A DNA stretch of 64,000 nucleotides from Bradyrhizobium sp. AZCC 2176 (GTDB lineage Bacteria; Pseudomonadota; Alphaproteobacteria; Rhizobiales; Xanthobacteraceae). Below, piece by piece: positions 26,325 through 36,081 of the stretch. The notes under the pieces are model-generated. The model worked only from the letters and a program-made list of their open reading frames with translations, was not told where the DNA came from and searched no databases. Where the stretch lies: NCBI RefSeq assembly GCF_036924645.1, contig NZ_JAZHRX010000001.1, positions 1,116,001 through 1,180,000 on the forward strand, in the 5' to 3' direction. The stretch's first letter is position 1; each line of letters starts with the position of its first letter. A program made the position numbers and the translations under genes.

Positions 26325-27422
26325 TCACGTGATCGCGATCGGACAGCCGTTGCTTCCCGTGGCGCCCTTGATCGGGGCCGGGGTGAAGCAATAGACGAAC
26401 TGGTATTTCTTGTCGGCGATGAGTTCGTCGAAGATCAGGTTCTCGTGGTTGTGTATCCCGTGCTTGGTCTGCAACTCGGCATGGACCGCAAAGGCGAGCG
26501 ACTTGTCGGGATTGGGCACTACTTCGACCGCCCAGGTGTCCGCCGCGGTCAGCGCGAGGTCCTTTTCGATCACCCATTTGGCGGCGTCGAGGCCGATGCC
26601 CGGCTCTCCGCTGTTGAAGCGATCATTGTTCTTCATCCACAGCGAGCCCCAGCCGGTATGGAACATAATCGCGTCGCCCGGCTTGATGTCGCTCTCTGGA
26701 ATGTTCTGCTTCTGCAGCGCCGCCTTGATATCGGCCGAGGTGATCTCCTGGCCGGCGTCCATCATCCCGCCCTTGAGCGCGACCATGTCGATCAGATGAG
26801 CGCGGGTGAAGAGCGGCTTCAGCTTCTCAGTGCCGAGCTTCTTGAGACCATATGCGTCGCTGATCTCTGCGGCGGTGAAGCCGTTGTAGAACCGCATCTC
26901 GCTTTTGTCGCCGTCCTTGCCCATCTGGATGCCGATATGACCGAGGCCGTCGAATTGCGTGCCGGTCTGGCTGATCTCGGTGGCGAGAAACTCGTCATGA
27001 TACACAAGCTTGTTGTCGCCGAACGGGCCGCCGGTCGGCCCCCCGGGAATGCGCAGCGCGAACACACGCGCGCCGAACAGCGGCATGCCCTGCTCGTAGA
27101 CCCGGCCGATCTTGTAGATCCTGCCGTCCTTGATCCATTTCGCCGCATCGAGGACCTTCGCCGGCGTAATGTGGTTGGATGCGCCGGCCTCGTCGTCCTT
27201 GCCCCATTTCGAGGGCCACCATGGCTTGTCGACACCCTTGGGCATGGCGGCGGTGGTCTGCGCCTGCGCTGCGGTGACCGGCGCGAGCGAGAACTTGCCA
27301 TGCATCGCGCCCGCGAGCGCCGCCCCCGCAGCGCCGGCCAGGCCGGCTGTGCGGAGTAACGTCCGGCGATCGGTTGCCGCCATCCCGCCTTTCTGCTCTT
27401 CGCCCCTGAATTCGTCGTCCAT
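26325..27422 (-). CDS. Cyclase-family (kynurenine formamidase-like) hydrolase with Tat signal
   Basis: The N-terminus has a twin-arginine motif DRRTLLRTAGLAG (residues about 18-30), so the folded enzyme is exported. The rest matches the PF04199 metal-dependent hydrolase fold. Only part of the His-rich metal motif is present (TGTQFDGLGHIG), suggesting divergence from arylformamidases. The length of 365 residues is longer than a plain formamidase because of the signal and an extra N-terminal domain. The ATG at 27422 has GGGAGGG upstream. A COG0523 GTPase gene is divergent across a 117-bp gap. Confidence 0.78.
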   Translation of the reverse strand: MDDEFRGEEQKGGMAATDRRTLLRTAGLAGAAGAALAGAMHGKFSLAPVTAAQAQTTAAMPKGVDKPWWPSKWGKDDEAGASNHITPAKVLDAAKWIKDGRIYKIGRVYEQGMPLFGARVFALRIPGGPTGGPFGDNKLVYHDEFLATEISQTGTQFDGLGHIGIQMGKDGDKSEMRFYNGFTAAEISDAYGLKKLGTEKLKPLFTRAHLIDMVALKGGMMDAGQEITSADIKAALQKQNIPESDIKPGDAIMFHTGWGSLWMKNNDRFNSGEPGIGLDAAKWVIEKDLALTAADTWAVEVVPNPDKSLAFAVHAELQTKHGIHNHENLIFDELIADKKYQFVYCFTPAPIKGATGSNGCPIAIT

Positions 27423-27539
27423 CGTTCCCTCCCAGGGTTGTGCCCAGAAGCTGGGCTTAAAAAATTATTTTCGGCATGCTCCTCCTCCGCTAGGCTGCTG
27501 TCCAGCGACAAAAATAAGATGATTGAAGTGAGGGCGCCG

Positions 27540-28586
27540 ATGGGCCTCTTCGAGAACGACAAGTCAGCCGAGCGGCTGCCGGTATCGTTGATCACCGGCT
27601 TTCTCGGCAGCGGCAAGACCACGCTGCTCAATCGCGTGCTGCGCCACGACGCCATGACGGACAGCGCCGTCATTATCAACGAATACGGGGAAGTCAGTCT
27701 CGACCATCTCCTCGTCGAGCGCGTCGATGGCGAGGTGGCTGTGCTCGCGAGCGGCTGTATTTGCTGCACAATCCGCAGCGACCTCGAGGAGACGCTGCGC
27801 ACACTCCTGGTGAGACGCGATCGCGGCGAGGTGCCGCCATTTCGTCGTATTCTCGTCGAGACCACGGGTCTGGCAGATCCTGCGCCGATCTTGCAGCTCC
27901 TGCTGAACAATCCATTGGTCTCGCATTTCCTGCGGCTCGATACCGTCTTGACGACGGTGGATGCCGCCAATGCAGTTCATCAGCTCGACCATCAATATGA
28001 AGCGGTGAAGCAGGTGGCGCTTGCCGATCGGCTGTTGATCACCAAGTGTGATTTGGTCAGCAATATTGCCGAATTGGAGTCGCGTCTCCGTCGGCTCAAT
28101 CCCGGTGCCAGGATCGAAAGCGTGATGCATGGCGAGATCGATCCGGCGGGGCTATTCGGTGCCGGCCTGGTCGATCCCGAGAAAAAAGCGGTCGACGTCG
28201 GGCGCTGGCTCAACGAGCAGGCGTTCGCAGGATCCCGCGAGGTGGCACACGAGCACCACGGTCATGCCCATCACAGCCACGATGCATCGATCACCAACTT
28301 TATGCTTGCGTTCGACGAACCGCTCGACTGGATGGCCGTTTCGCACTGGCTCGCGTATCTTCGCGGCACGCGCGGCGAGGATCTGCTGCGGGTCAAAGGC
28401 ATTCTCAATCTCCGCGGGGAGCAGACGCCGGTAGTGATCCATGGCGTCCACCATGTCTTCCATCCGCCGGTGGCGCTCCCCGAATGGCCCAACGCCGACC
28501 GCCGCTCGCGCATCGTGTTCATTACCCGCGGCATCGCGCGCCAGGAGGTGCTCACGTTATGGCAGGCAGGCCGCGCGGCGGCTTGA
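27540..28586 (+). CDS. COG0523 G3E-family GTPase (CobW-like metallochaperone)
   Basis: A metal-insertion GTPase. Walker A is GFLGSGKTT (Lys26) and the metal-binding CxCC motif is GCICCTIR (Cys about 73-76). A His-rich linker (about 13 residues, half of them His) near residue 235 may store or sense zinc, cobalt or another metal. The C-terminal domain follows. ATG 27540 with GAGGG is preferred; an in-frame ATG exists at 27519. Family members are often zinc-starvation proteins, but none of the known Zur box sequences was recognised in the gap. The metal is not determined. Confidence 0.85.
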   Translation: MGLFENDKSAERLPVSLITGFLGSGKTTLLNRVLRHDAMTDSAVIINEYGEVSLDHLLVERVDGEVAVLASGCICCTIRSDLEETLRTLLVRRDRGEVPPFRRILVETTGLADPAPILQLLLNNPLVSHFLRLDTVLTTVDAANAVHQLDHQYEAVKQVALADRLLITKCDLVSNIAELESRLRRLNPGARIESVMHGEIDPAGLFGAGLVDPEKKAVDVGRWLNEQAFAGSREVAHEHHGHAHHSHDASITNFMLAFDEPLDWMAVSHWLAYLRGTRGEDLLRVKGILNLRGEQTPVVIHGVHHVFHPPVALPEWPNADRRSRIVFITRGIARQEVLTLWQAGRAAA

Positions 28587-28944
28587 GACGGTTGCAGCAG
28601 TCCGTTGCGATGCGGCCAACGTAGTCGAAAGCTGGTTTGGCTCCTTGCCGCTGGCTCTCGGCAATGCTTTGCACGCCGCACCTCCGCTGTGGGTCCAAAA
28701 GCAGACTTCACCGGGATGATGGGGTGGCACGCTCGCCCATTTCAAAGACCCTGCCCGAAACGTTCTGACCTTGGTTGGCTGACGCTGGGTCTGCTCTCCT
28801 TTATCAGGACCGGCTTGTTGAACACCGAGGTCAAGATCGCTTCGATGCGCGCAAGCAGATTGTGGCGGCCTCCCGTTGACGTTGTCGATCGGAGACACGA
28901 CATATCCCGTACCGTCGATCCAGGTCACTGCTCGGGAGCAAGAT
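28587..28944. other. Non-coding stretch before cyclase gene
   Basis: 358 bp without a credible gene. A segment near 28678-28711 resembles a degenerate copy of a short interspersed sequence common in Bradyrhizobium (the CCGCTTTGGGTC type). No clear promoter was recognised. The last 15 bases include the GGGAG site of the cyclase gene. Confidence 0.4.
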
Positions 28945-30144
28945 ATGAACGCGCCGCCAAACATCGATCCCGTCCCCGCGCATTCCGACGGCGACATTGT
29001 GCATTGGCTGACAAACGACACGCGCGACGAGCGCTTCATTGACAATATTTTCGCTGAGCTGTGTCTCCGGCTCCAGCGGGCGGGCATTCCCGTCAAGCGG
29101 GCGTCGCTTCATCTCCTGATCCACCATCCGCAATGGCTTGGCGCCCGGATCATGTGGGCCGACGGGATGCGCGAGGCCGAGCTTGCGAGAGTCGACTACG
29201 ATGTCAGGGAGCGATCCGAATATATCGGCAGTCCCGCCAACGAAATCCATGACGGTGCCACCGAGGTGCGCGAGAATCTCGAACGCGATCCCTCGCTGGG
29301 CCGCAAGCACGCCATCTATGACGAGATGCGGGCGAAAGGCCTGACCGACTATGTGGCGTGGCCGCTGTACCATACGCTCGGCAAGCGGCATATCGTGACT
29401 TTTGCGACCGACCGGCCAGGAGGTTTCGGCGACGCGCATATCGTCCGCCTGTCGAGACTGTTGCCGATTCTGGCGCTGGTCAGCGAAATCCGGATGAAGA
29501 ACCGGCTGGCGCGGACGTTGCTCGAAACCTATGTCGGGTCGCATGCCGGCGAGCTGATTCTGGCCGGCGCCACCCGGCGCGGAAGCGGGACGACGGTGCG
29601 CGCCGCGATCATGATCTGCGACCTGCGTGATTTCACCCGGATCTCCGACAACTGGCCGCGCGACGACGTCATTGATCTTCTCAACGACTATTTCGATGCG
29701 ATGTCGGAGCCGATTGCGCGACATGGCGGGGAAATCCTGAAGTTCATCGGCGACGGCCTGCTCGCCATTTTTCCGCTCAGCCAGCCCACGGCCTGCGCCA
29801 ATCTGCTGCATGCCGTGGCCGAAGCGCGCCAGGCCATGGTTGCCCTGAACGAAAGGAACGGCCAAACCGGCCGTGCGCCGCTGAATTACGGCATCGGCGT
29901 CCACGTCGGAGACGTCATGTACGGCAATATCGGCTCGCGCAGCCGGCTCGACTTCACGGTCATCGGTCCTGCGGTCAACATGGCCTCACGCCTCGAAACC
30001 CTCACCAAACAATTGGGCCGAACGGTGCTGCTGTCCCGCGCGTTCGCCGACTTCGTCGAACGCGATTTCGACCTCGAACGCGTCGGCGAACACCCGGTCC
30101 GCGGCTTCAACGACCCGATCGAGCTGTTTGCGTATCACGGCTGA
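28945..30144 (+). CDS. Class III adenylate/guanylate cyclase (soluble)
   Basis: About 399 residues. An N-terminal 200-residue domain of unclear type (GAF-like by secondary structure) precedes a class III catalytic domain with the two metal Asp positions in MICDLRDFTRISD and FIGDGLLAIF, and the transition-state Asn/Arg in VIGPAVNMASRLE. The substrate-specificity residues cannot be called with confidence by eye. No transmembrane segment is seen. The start ATG 28945 follows GGGAG. It converges with the larger cyclase gene below, separated by a terminator-like hairpin. Confidence 0.85.
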   Translation: MNAPPNIDPVPAHSDGDIVHWLTNDTRDERFIDNIFAELCLRLQRAGIPVKRASLHLLIHHPQWLGARIMWADGMREAELARVDYDVRERSEYIGSPANEIHDGATEVRENLERDPSLGRKHAIYDEMRAKGLTDYVAWPLYHTLGKRHIVTFATDRPGGFGDAHIVRLSRLLPILALVSEIRMKNRLARTLLETYVGSHAGELILAGATRRGSGTTVRAAIMICDLRDFTRISDNWPRDDVIDLLNDYFDAMSEPIARHGGEILKFIGDGLLAIFPLSQPTACANLLHAVAEARQAMVALNERNGQTGRAPLNYGIGVHVGDVMYGNIGSRSRLDFTVIGPAVNMASRLETLTKQLGRTVLLSRAFADFVERDFDLERVGEHPVRGFNDPIELFAYHG

Positions 30145-30183
30145 AACCCACCTCGGTAGTGGACGCGCGTTGAGCATTCCTTC

Positions 30184-30220
30184 AGCCGGGCGCCACCGAT
30201 CGCGAGCCCGGCTGGGGCCT
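30184..30220. terminator. Bidirectional-type hairpin between convergent cyclases
   Basis: AGCCGGGC (30184-30191) and GCCCGGCT (30206-30213) form an 8-bp stem with a 14-base loop followed by a short T-run (30220-30223). It sits exactly between the ends of the two convergent cyclase genes. Confidence 0.55.
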
Positions 30221-30222
30221 TT

Positions 30223-33200
30223 TCAATGAAGCTCGCCGAGCAACGCCTTGGCCTTTCGAAGGTCGCTCGTGTCAAAGCCTTCGATGAACCAATCGTAGAC
30301 GGGAGCGAGAAGGTCACGTGCCGTTTGCCGTTTTCCCTGATCGCTCAAGAGTCGCGCCAGGCTCATGGCCGCGCGCAACTCCCACGACCTTGCCTGCTGT
30401 GCTCGTGCAACGGTCAGGGAATGCTCGAAATGCGCTTGCGCTTTCGCCACGTCTCGCTGCGGCAACTTGAGGGCGATTTCACCGGCAACGCGATGAGCTT
30501 CAGCCTCGCACCACCTTTCCTTGGTTGCGTGCATCGCCGTCATTGCCTCACCGATGCAGCGCCAGGCATCATCGAATTGGCCCGAATTGGCATGGGCGAT
30601 TGCCAGCATGAACTCCTGCTCCGGCGTAAATATCGTCGATCCGGCGGATCGCCATAGATCAATGCCCGACGTGACGATCTCGACCGCTTTCGCAGTTCCC
30701 GTGAGGGTCAGGATATAGCCCCGCCGTAACACGCCTTCGGCCTTTCGGAACGGGGCGCCTTTCTCCTCGGCTAACGCGACAAGCTCTTTGAGGTGCTCGT
30801 TTGCCGCGTCGTAATTCCCGCAGTAGGTATTAACAAGAATGGGGAAATTCAGCGTAAACATCAAAGTCGCAGCATGTTCAATCTGGCGCGCTTCCGCGAG
30901 CGCACAGTCTGCATCTTTGAGCGCAGCCTCGGGATAGCCGAGCAGCCACGAGGCCATTGAACGAAAGGCCAGGCACGTCACTCGGAGGTCCTGGCCAAAT
31001 CGCGTCATCAATCGCCGGTGCTCAGCGGGGCGGTAAAGGGCGAGCGCTTCATCGTAATGCGCTTTGGCATCAACGAGGTCTCCCATAAGCGCCAGCGTAC
31101 TCGCCATGGTACGATGTCCAATCATGAGCGGTACCACCGCTCCCTCCTTCTCGCCAAGCGCCAGAAACCGCGCTGCGAGCTCTCGCGCAACGTCACCATT
31201 GAAGTTTATGAAATTGACGATCCACTGGCCAAAGAGGGCTGAGAGTAGCAACGAAGGGTCATCGGGAGGTTCGCCGAGCCGTTCCGCTTGCTCGATCAAC
31301 GCTCTCACCTGAGCTACGGCAGCCTTCGTTTCGGGCGCGCCATATCCTTTGACATGCATGAGCGTGTTCAAGAGCGCGACGTGTAAAACGATCTGCTCGC
31401 GCCGCAGGTCGGGTGTGCTGGGCAAGGTTGCGATTTGTTCCAGGGCGTGGCTGAGTTGTTCTGCGGCTTCGACCAGCGCCGAACGCTCCTGTGATCGCTG
31501 TCCCGCCTTGCCCCACAGGCGCGCTGACTTCTCAATCAGGTCGGCCTTTGTGTAGTGGCGCGCCAGCAGTTCGGGCTGGCTCTCGGCGATTTCTGCGAAC
31601 CGACTTTCGAGAATTTCGGCGATGCGCGCATGCAGCGCGCGCCTCGGCTCCCGCAGCAGCGTACTGTAGGCCGCGTCCTGCACCAGCGCATGCTTGAACA
31701 GGTAGCTCGCATGTGGCGGGGTGCCCCGTCGAAACAGCAAACCCGCCGCAATGAGGCGATCGAGGTCGGAGTCCAATTCTGCCTTCGGCTTTCGCACCAG
31801 CGCAGCCAGCAACATGTGGGGAAATTCCCGGCCGATCGCCGCGCCGACCTGCGCCACGTCCTTCGCGGGGCCGAGCCGGTCGAGCCGCGACATCAGCGAA
31901 GCCTGCAGGCTTGCCGGAACCGCCACGACAGGCGTTGGCGCCCCTGCGAAGGCCCGCTGCACATCACTCTCACCCTCCGCGTCCAGCACCGCCTTGGTCA
32001 TCTCCTCGGCGAACAGTGGAATGCCGTCGGTGCGCTCGATGATGTCGTGTCGGATGCCCGCCGGCAGCGATCGACTGCCGACGACCCGTTCGATCAGGGA
32101 ATTGATGTCGCACGGCGCCAACCGATGGAGGGTCAGCTCAGTCACGTGCGGCCGTCCGATCCAGGGCGGGCTGAATTCCGGCCTGAAGGTGACAACTAAC
32201 AGGAGCCGGTGGCTCACGGCCCAGTCCACCGCCCAAGCGAACAATTCGAGGCTGGTTGGATCGCTCCAATGCGCATCTTCGAAAATCATCAGCACGGGAT
32301 TGATCCGCACCAGCACATCGAGGTGCGAACCAAGCGCTTTCAGCGTTCTCTGACGACGGAGCTGCGGCTCAACTTCAACCGGAGGGTAGCGTCCATCGTT
32401 GGGCAGCGACAGCATTTCGGCAAACAGCGCCGCATCCTCCGATGGAGACGAGCTTTGCGCCAGCAGCGCGTCAAGCTTGTCCATTTTCGCTTGCTGGCTG
32501 TCATCGTGAGCAAAGCCGGCGGCGCGCCACATCTCGCCGATCACCGGATAGAGCGTACTGTCGGTATGCTGCGGCGAGCAGAAGAACCGCAGGCGTATGT
32601 GTGGCTCGCGAGCAAGCTGCTCCAGCAGCGCGATGGTGAGCCGTGATTTGCCGATCCCCGCTTCACCGGAAAGCAGCACCACCTGACCGTCCCCACACTT
32701 GGCCCGCTTCCATCGGCTCAGAATTAGCTCCATTTCTTCATCACGACCGATCAGCGGCAGTACAGCGCAGCTTTGAAGAGCGTGCGATCGGCTGGTCACC
32801 GTTGTCTTGCCGGCGACTTGCCAAGCAGCGACTGGTTTTGCGAAACCCTTGATCTCGACTTTACCGAGATCGAGATACTCGAATTGCGGTCCTGCGATCG
32901 TCTTTGTGCGACCCGAGATAACAACGCTGCCGGGTTGTGCGAGCGATTGCAGTCGGGCGGCAAGATTCGGGGTGTGGCCGAGGATGCCATGCTCCTCGGA
33001 AATCGCGCTGTCCGACATATCGCCGACCAGCGCGACGCCCGTTGCAACACCGACACGCGCGCTCAATTTTTCTTTCGCCGGTAAGGCGGCGATCGCCTGC
33101 ACCAATGCGAGGCTGGCTTGAACGGCACGCTCCGTGTCGTCTTCGTGCGCCAGAGGATAGCCAAAGCATACGACCGCGCCGTCCCCATGATGTCGCGCGA

Positions 33201-33543
33201 CAAAGCCGTCGAAGCGGGCGACGGTTTCAGTTATGCAGCGCCGGTAGCCGGCGATGATTGCGCTGAAGTCTTCGGGATCGAGCCTCGCGGAGAGCGCAGT
33301 CGATCCGACCAGATCACAAAACAGGACTGTAAGCTGCCGGCGCTCGATCGGGCGCGAGTCCCGAGCCGCCGGTACCACCGCGGGAGAGTCCACGCGCAAT
33401 TTGTTCCCGCAGTCGCCGCAGAACTTGTACAGGACTGGGTTTGCCGCACCGCAGGCCGGACAGCGCCGCGCTACCGCCGCTCCACACCGCCCACAAAATT
33501 TGCTTTGCTCCGGGACTTCGGCTGCGCAATTCGTACAGTGCAT
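30223..33543 (-). CDS. Large cyclase: zinc-ribbon, class III cyclase, AAA ATPase and TPR-like repeats
   Basis: A 1106-residue modular signalling protein. Order: two four-cysteine zinc ribbons (CTNCAAEVPEQSKFCGRCG; CPACGAANPVLYKFCGDCG, residues 3-48), a class III cyclase domain (residues about 68-240, metal Asp in LFCDLVGST and HHGDGAVV), an AAA-type ATPase with Walker A GEAGIGKSR (about residue 290), and a C-terminal TPR-like helical region from about residue 680. The catalytic residues look complete. Such fusions resemble STAND/AfsR-type regulators. The GAGG site precedes ATG 33543. The signal and target are unknown. Confidence 0.87.
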   Translation of the reverse strand: MHCTNCAAEVPEQSKFCGRCGAAVARRCPACGAANPVLYKFCGDCGNKLRVDSPAVVPAARDSRPIERRQLTVLFCDLVGSTALSARLDPEDFSAIIAGYRRCITETVARFDGFVARHHGDGAVVCFGYPLAHEDDTERAVQASLALVQAIAALPAKEKLSARVGVATGVALVGDMSDSAISEEHGILGHTPNLAARLQSLAQPGSVVISGRTKTIAGPQFEYLDLGKVEIKGFAKPVAAWQVAGKTTVTSRSHALQSCAVLPLIGRDEEMELILSRWKRAKCGDGQVVLLSGEAGIGKSRLTIALLEQLAREPHIRLRFFCSPQHTDSTLYPVIGEMWRAAGFAHDDSQQAKMDKLDALLAQSSSPSEDAALFAEMLSLPNDGRYPPVEVEPQLRRQRTLKALGSHLDVLVRINPVLMIFEDAHWSDPTSLELFAWAVDWAVSHRLLLVVTFRPEFSPPWIGRPHVTELTLHRLAPCDINSLIERVVGSRSLPAGIRHDIIERTDGIPLFAEEMTKAVLDAEGESDVQRAFAGAPTPVVAVPASLQASLMSRLDRLGPAKDVAQVGAAIGREFPHMLLAALVRKPKAELDSDLDRLIAAGLLFRRGTPPHASYLFKHALVQDAAYSTLLREPRRALHARIAEILESRFAEIAESQPELLARHYTKADLIEKSARLWGKAGQRSQERSALVEAAEQLSHALEQIATLPSTPDLRREQIVLHVALLNTLMHVKGYGAPETKAAVAQVRALIEQAERLGEPPDDPSLLLSALFGQWIVNFINFNGDVARELAARFLALGEKEGAVVPLMIGHRTMASTLALMGDLVDAKAHYDEALALYRPAEHRRLMTRFGQDLRVTCLAFRSMASWLLGYPEAALKDADCALAEARQIEHAATLMFTLNFPILVNTYCGNYDAANEHLKELVALAEEKGAPFRKAEGVLRRGYILTLTGTAKAVEIVTSGIDLWRSAGSTIFTPEQEFMLAIAHANSGQFDDAWRCIGEAMTAMHATKERWCEAEAHRVAGEIALKLPQRDVAKAQAHFEHSLTVARAQQARSWELRAAMSLARLLSDQGKRQTARDLLAPVYDWFIEGFDTSDLRKAKALLGELH

Positions 33544-33855
33544 CCGGACCTCAACGGATATCTATAGCGGCGGCACAATGCGCCAGAAGTCGCGCGATCG
33601 ATGTGATCTCGGCCACAACTTCGGGTTCCCGTATGCGTCATTCGCGAGCCAGATTGAACCTCGCCGCCGATGTTCGGTTTACCCCTCGCAGCGACCGGAT
33701 AGCAGACGTCGCATATCGGCAGCTTCGGGCCGACGGCCATTGTTCCGGCAATGCCGCACCGTCCTATACAATTGCGGCATGGCTGCTGTAGCCAGATGAG
33801 AATGCAACGCCGGACCGTTTTGTTCTAAGCCAATCCGCAAGGCCCTCACATCGGC
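33544..33855. other. Non-coding stretch between large cyclase and LysR gene
   Basis: 312 bp with no credible gene. It contains the promoter region of the large cyclase and the 3' side of the LysR gene. No clear regulatory box or repeat was recognised. Confidence 0.4.
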
Positions 33856-34779
33856 TCAGGCGAGCTTGATGTCCCAGAGGCCCGCTTCGCGGCAGGCGAC
33901 AAGTTCGCTGCGAAGCAGCTCGCTCACCAGCGTGATGGCAGTCGAGCCGGGATGATCGATGGGAGACGCAAGCGTCAGTTCGCGCATCGGCGACGGTTTT
34001 GATATCGCCGCCGTTTCCAGCCGGCCGGAGGCCACTTCGTGGCGCACCGAGGAAGGCGGCAACAGCGTGTATCCCAACCCTTCCTCGACCAGGCTGGTCA
34101 GCACCCGAAACGAATCCGCTTCCAGCGTGACGTCGAGCTTCAGTTTCTTCTTCGCCGCCGCTTGCTCGATCAGCGCCCGGAGCCCGTGCGAATGACTGGG
34201 CAGCACGAGGCGCTGGCGCAGCAGCCAGCCGATGTCGACCTGTTTCTTCTGCGACAGTCCGCTGCCGCGCGGCCCCACGGCGACGATGGGATCGCGGCCG
34301 AGACTCTGCACGGCCAGATGCAGGTCGCTCGACGGCCCGTAGATCAGCGCCAGATCCATCTCGCCGCGGTGCAGCCATTCCATCAGATGGCCGCTGTAGC
34401 TTTCGACGATGCAGAGCGAAATGCCCGGATATTTCTCGACGGTGCGCCGGGCGAGCCGCGCCGAAATCACGCAGCTTACGGTCGGCACCAGCCCGAGCAC
34501 GACCCGGCCCGACGGCGGTCCGCCGGCGGACTGGATCTCGTCGCGCACCTGGTCGATCTGCCGGACGATGCCGGAGGTGCGCGCGAGCAGAAGGCGGCCG
34601 GCGTCGGTCAGCACCATGCCGCGGCCGTTCCGCGTGAACAACTCGGCCCGCAGTTCATGCTCGAGCAGCTTGATCTGGCGGCTCAGTGCCGGCTGCGCCA
34701 CCCGCAGCGTGTCGGAGGCCTTGCTGAGGCTGCCGAGCTCCGCCACGCTGCTGAAGGTCCTGAGCTGCCTGATATCCAT
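33856..34779 (-). CDS. LysR-type regulator, divergent from the acyl-CoA cluster
   Basis: A 307-residue LTTR with the N-terminal winged helix (SLSKASDTLRVAQPALSRQIKLLE) and an effector-binding domain. It lies 126 bp from, and divergent to, an acyl-CoA dehydrogenase/CoA-transferase/hydratase operon, the classic arrangement for a LysR regulator controlling an adjacent catabolic operon. The effector is probably a CoA ester or an acid, by context only. A candidate binding dyad is at 34806-34831. Confidence 0.88.
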   Translation of the reverse strand: MDIRQLRTFSSVAELGSLSKASDTLRVAQPALSRQIKLLEHELRAELFTRNGRGMVLTDAGRLLLARTSGIVRQIDQVRDEIQSAGGPPSGRVVLGLVPTVSCVISARLARRTVEKYPGISLCIVESYSGHLMEWLHRGEMDLALIYGPSSDLHLAVQSLGRDPIVAVGPRGSGLSQKKQVDIGWLLRQRLVLPSHSHGLRALIEQAAAKKKLKLDVTLEADSFRVLTSLVEEGLGYTLLPPSSVRHEVASGRLETAAISKPSPMRELTLASPIDHPGSTAITLVSELLRSELVACREAGLWDIKLA

Positions 34780-34805
34780 CGCTTGCCAATCTTCGAAGGC
34801 AGGTT

Positions 34806-34831
34806 CATACGCTATAACAATTCAGCATAGG
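34806..34831. promoter_or_regulatory. Candidate LysR operator dyad
   Basis: CATACGCT, ten bases, AGCATAGG: a 6-of-8 matched inverted repeat with a 10-bp spacer in the intergenic region between the LysR gene and the acyl-CoA dehydrogenase. The T-N11-A pattern of LysR boxes is present (GCT...AGC core). Confidence 0.4.
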
Positions 34832-34905
34832 AGACCGGCTGTGGTTTCACAACCGCCCGCGATCCGGCAATTAACATCACCCACCATCCATCGCCAGAAA
34901 ATCAA

Positions 34906-36072
34906 ATGACCGCACAAGAACAACAAGACGAATTCCACGACATCCGCGATGCCGTCGCCAAACTCTGCGCCCAGTTCCCGGGCGAATACTGGCGCAAGCT
35001 CGACCGCCAGATGGCGTACCCGAAGGAGTTCGTCGACGCGCTGACCGAAGCCGGCTACCTCTCGGTCTTGATCCCCGAGGAATATGGCGGCTCCGGGCTG
35101 AAGCTTTCGGCGGCGGCCGCGATCCTGGAAGAGATCCAGCGGGCGGGCTGCAACGGCGGCGGCTGCCACGCCCAGATGTACACGATGGGCACCGTGCTGC
35201 GGCACGGCAACGACGCCCAGAAGGCGAAATACCTGCCCGGCATCGCCAGCGGCAAATTGCGGCTGCAGGCGTTCGGCGTCACCGAGCCGACCAGCGGCAC
35301 CGACACCTCCTCGCTGAAGACCGTCGCCAAGCGCGACGGCGACCACTACATCGTCAACGGCCAGAAGATCTGGACCAGCCGTGCCGAGCATTCCGACCTG
35401 ATGATCCTGCTCGCGCGCACCACGCCGAAGGAACAGGCGAAGAAGCGCACGGATGGTTTGTCGGTGTTCATCGTCGACATGCGCGAGGTCAAGGGCAAGG
35501 GCCTCGAAATCCGCCCGATCCGCACCATGATGAATCACGCCACCACCGAAGTGTTCTTCACGGACATGCGGGTGCCCGCCGAAAACCTGATCGGCGACGA
35601 GGGCAAGGGTTTTCGCTACATCCTGTCCGGCATGAATGCCGAGCGCATTCTCATTGCGGCCGAATGCATCGGCGATGCCAAATGGTTCATCGCGAAAGCT
35701 ACCGCCTACGCCAAGGAGCGCGCCGTGTTCGGCCGGCCGATCGGCCAGAATCAAGGCATTCAGTTCCCGATCGCAAAGGCCTACGCCGCGATGCGCGCGG
35801 CCGAACTGATGGTGAAGGAAGCCACCCGCAAATACGAGGCCGCGCTCGATTGCGGCGCCGAGGCCAACATGGCCAAGATGCTGGCAGCGGATGCCTCTTG
35901 GGAGGCGGCCAATGCCTGCGTGCAGACCCATGGCGGGTTCGGCTTTGCCGAAGAATACGATGTCGAGCGCAAGTTCCGCGAAACGCGGCTGTATCAAGTT
36001 GCGCCGATCTCGACCAATCTGATCCTGTCATTCGTCGCCGAGCATGTGCTCGGTCTGCCCCGCTCGTACTGA
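34906..36072 (+). CDS. Acyl-CoA dehydrogenase
   Basis: A 388-residue flavoenzyme. The ACAD motifs are VTEPTSGTDTSS and KIWTSRAE, both in the beta domain. In the region used by isovaleryl-CoA dehydrogenase as the base, the sequence is GMNAERILI with Glu246, while the C-terminal position of medium-chain enzymes is QVAPIST with no Glu; so the IVD-type catalytic base is likely. The substrate is not determined. Operon: followed 9 bp later by the class III CoA-transferase and then the MaoC-like hydratase (ATGA overlap), which argues for one pathway. Confidence 0.87.
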   Translation: MTAQEQQDEFHDIRDAVAKLCAQFPGEYWRKLDRQMAYPKEFVDALTEAGYLSVLIPEEYGGSGLKLSAAAAILEEIQRAGCNGGGCHAQMYTMGTVLRHGNDAQKAKYLPGIASGKLRLQAFGVTEPTSGTDTSSLKTVAKRDGDHYIVNGQKIWTSRAEHSDLMILLARTTPKEQAKKRTDGLSVFIVDMREVKGKGLEIRPIRTMMNHATTEVFFTDMRVPAENLIGDEGKGFRYILSGMNAERILIAAECIGDAKWFIAKATAYAKERAVFGRPIGQNQGIQFPIAKAYAAMRAAELMVKEATRKYEAALDCGAEANMAKMLAADASWEAANACVQTHGGFGFAEEYDVERKFRETRLYQVAPISTNLILSFVAEHVLGLPRSY

Positions 36073-36081
36073 GAACATCAG

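Noticed and set aside
28587..28944. Possible transposase remnant before the soluble cyclase
   Set aside because: No frame gives a recognisable transposase fragment; only a faint similarity to a short dispersed sequence.
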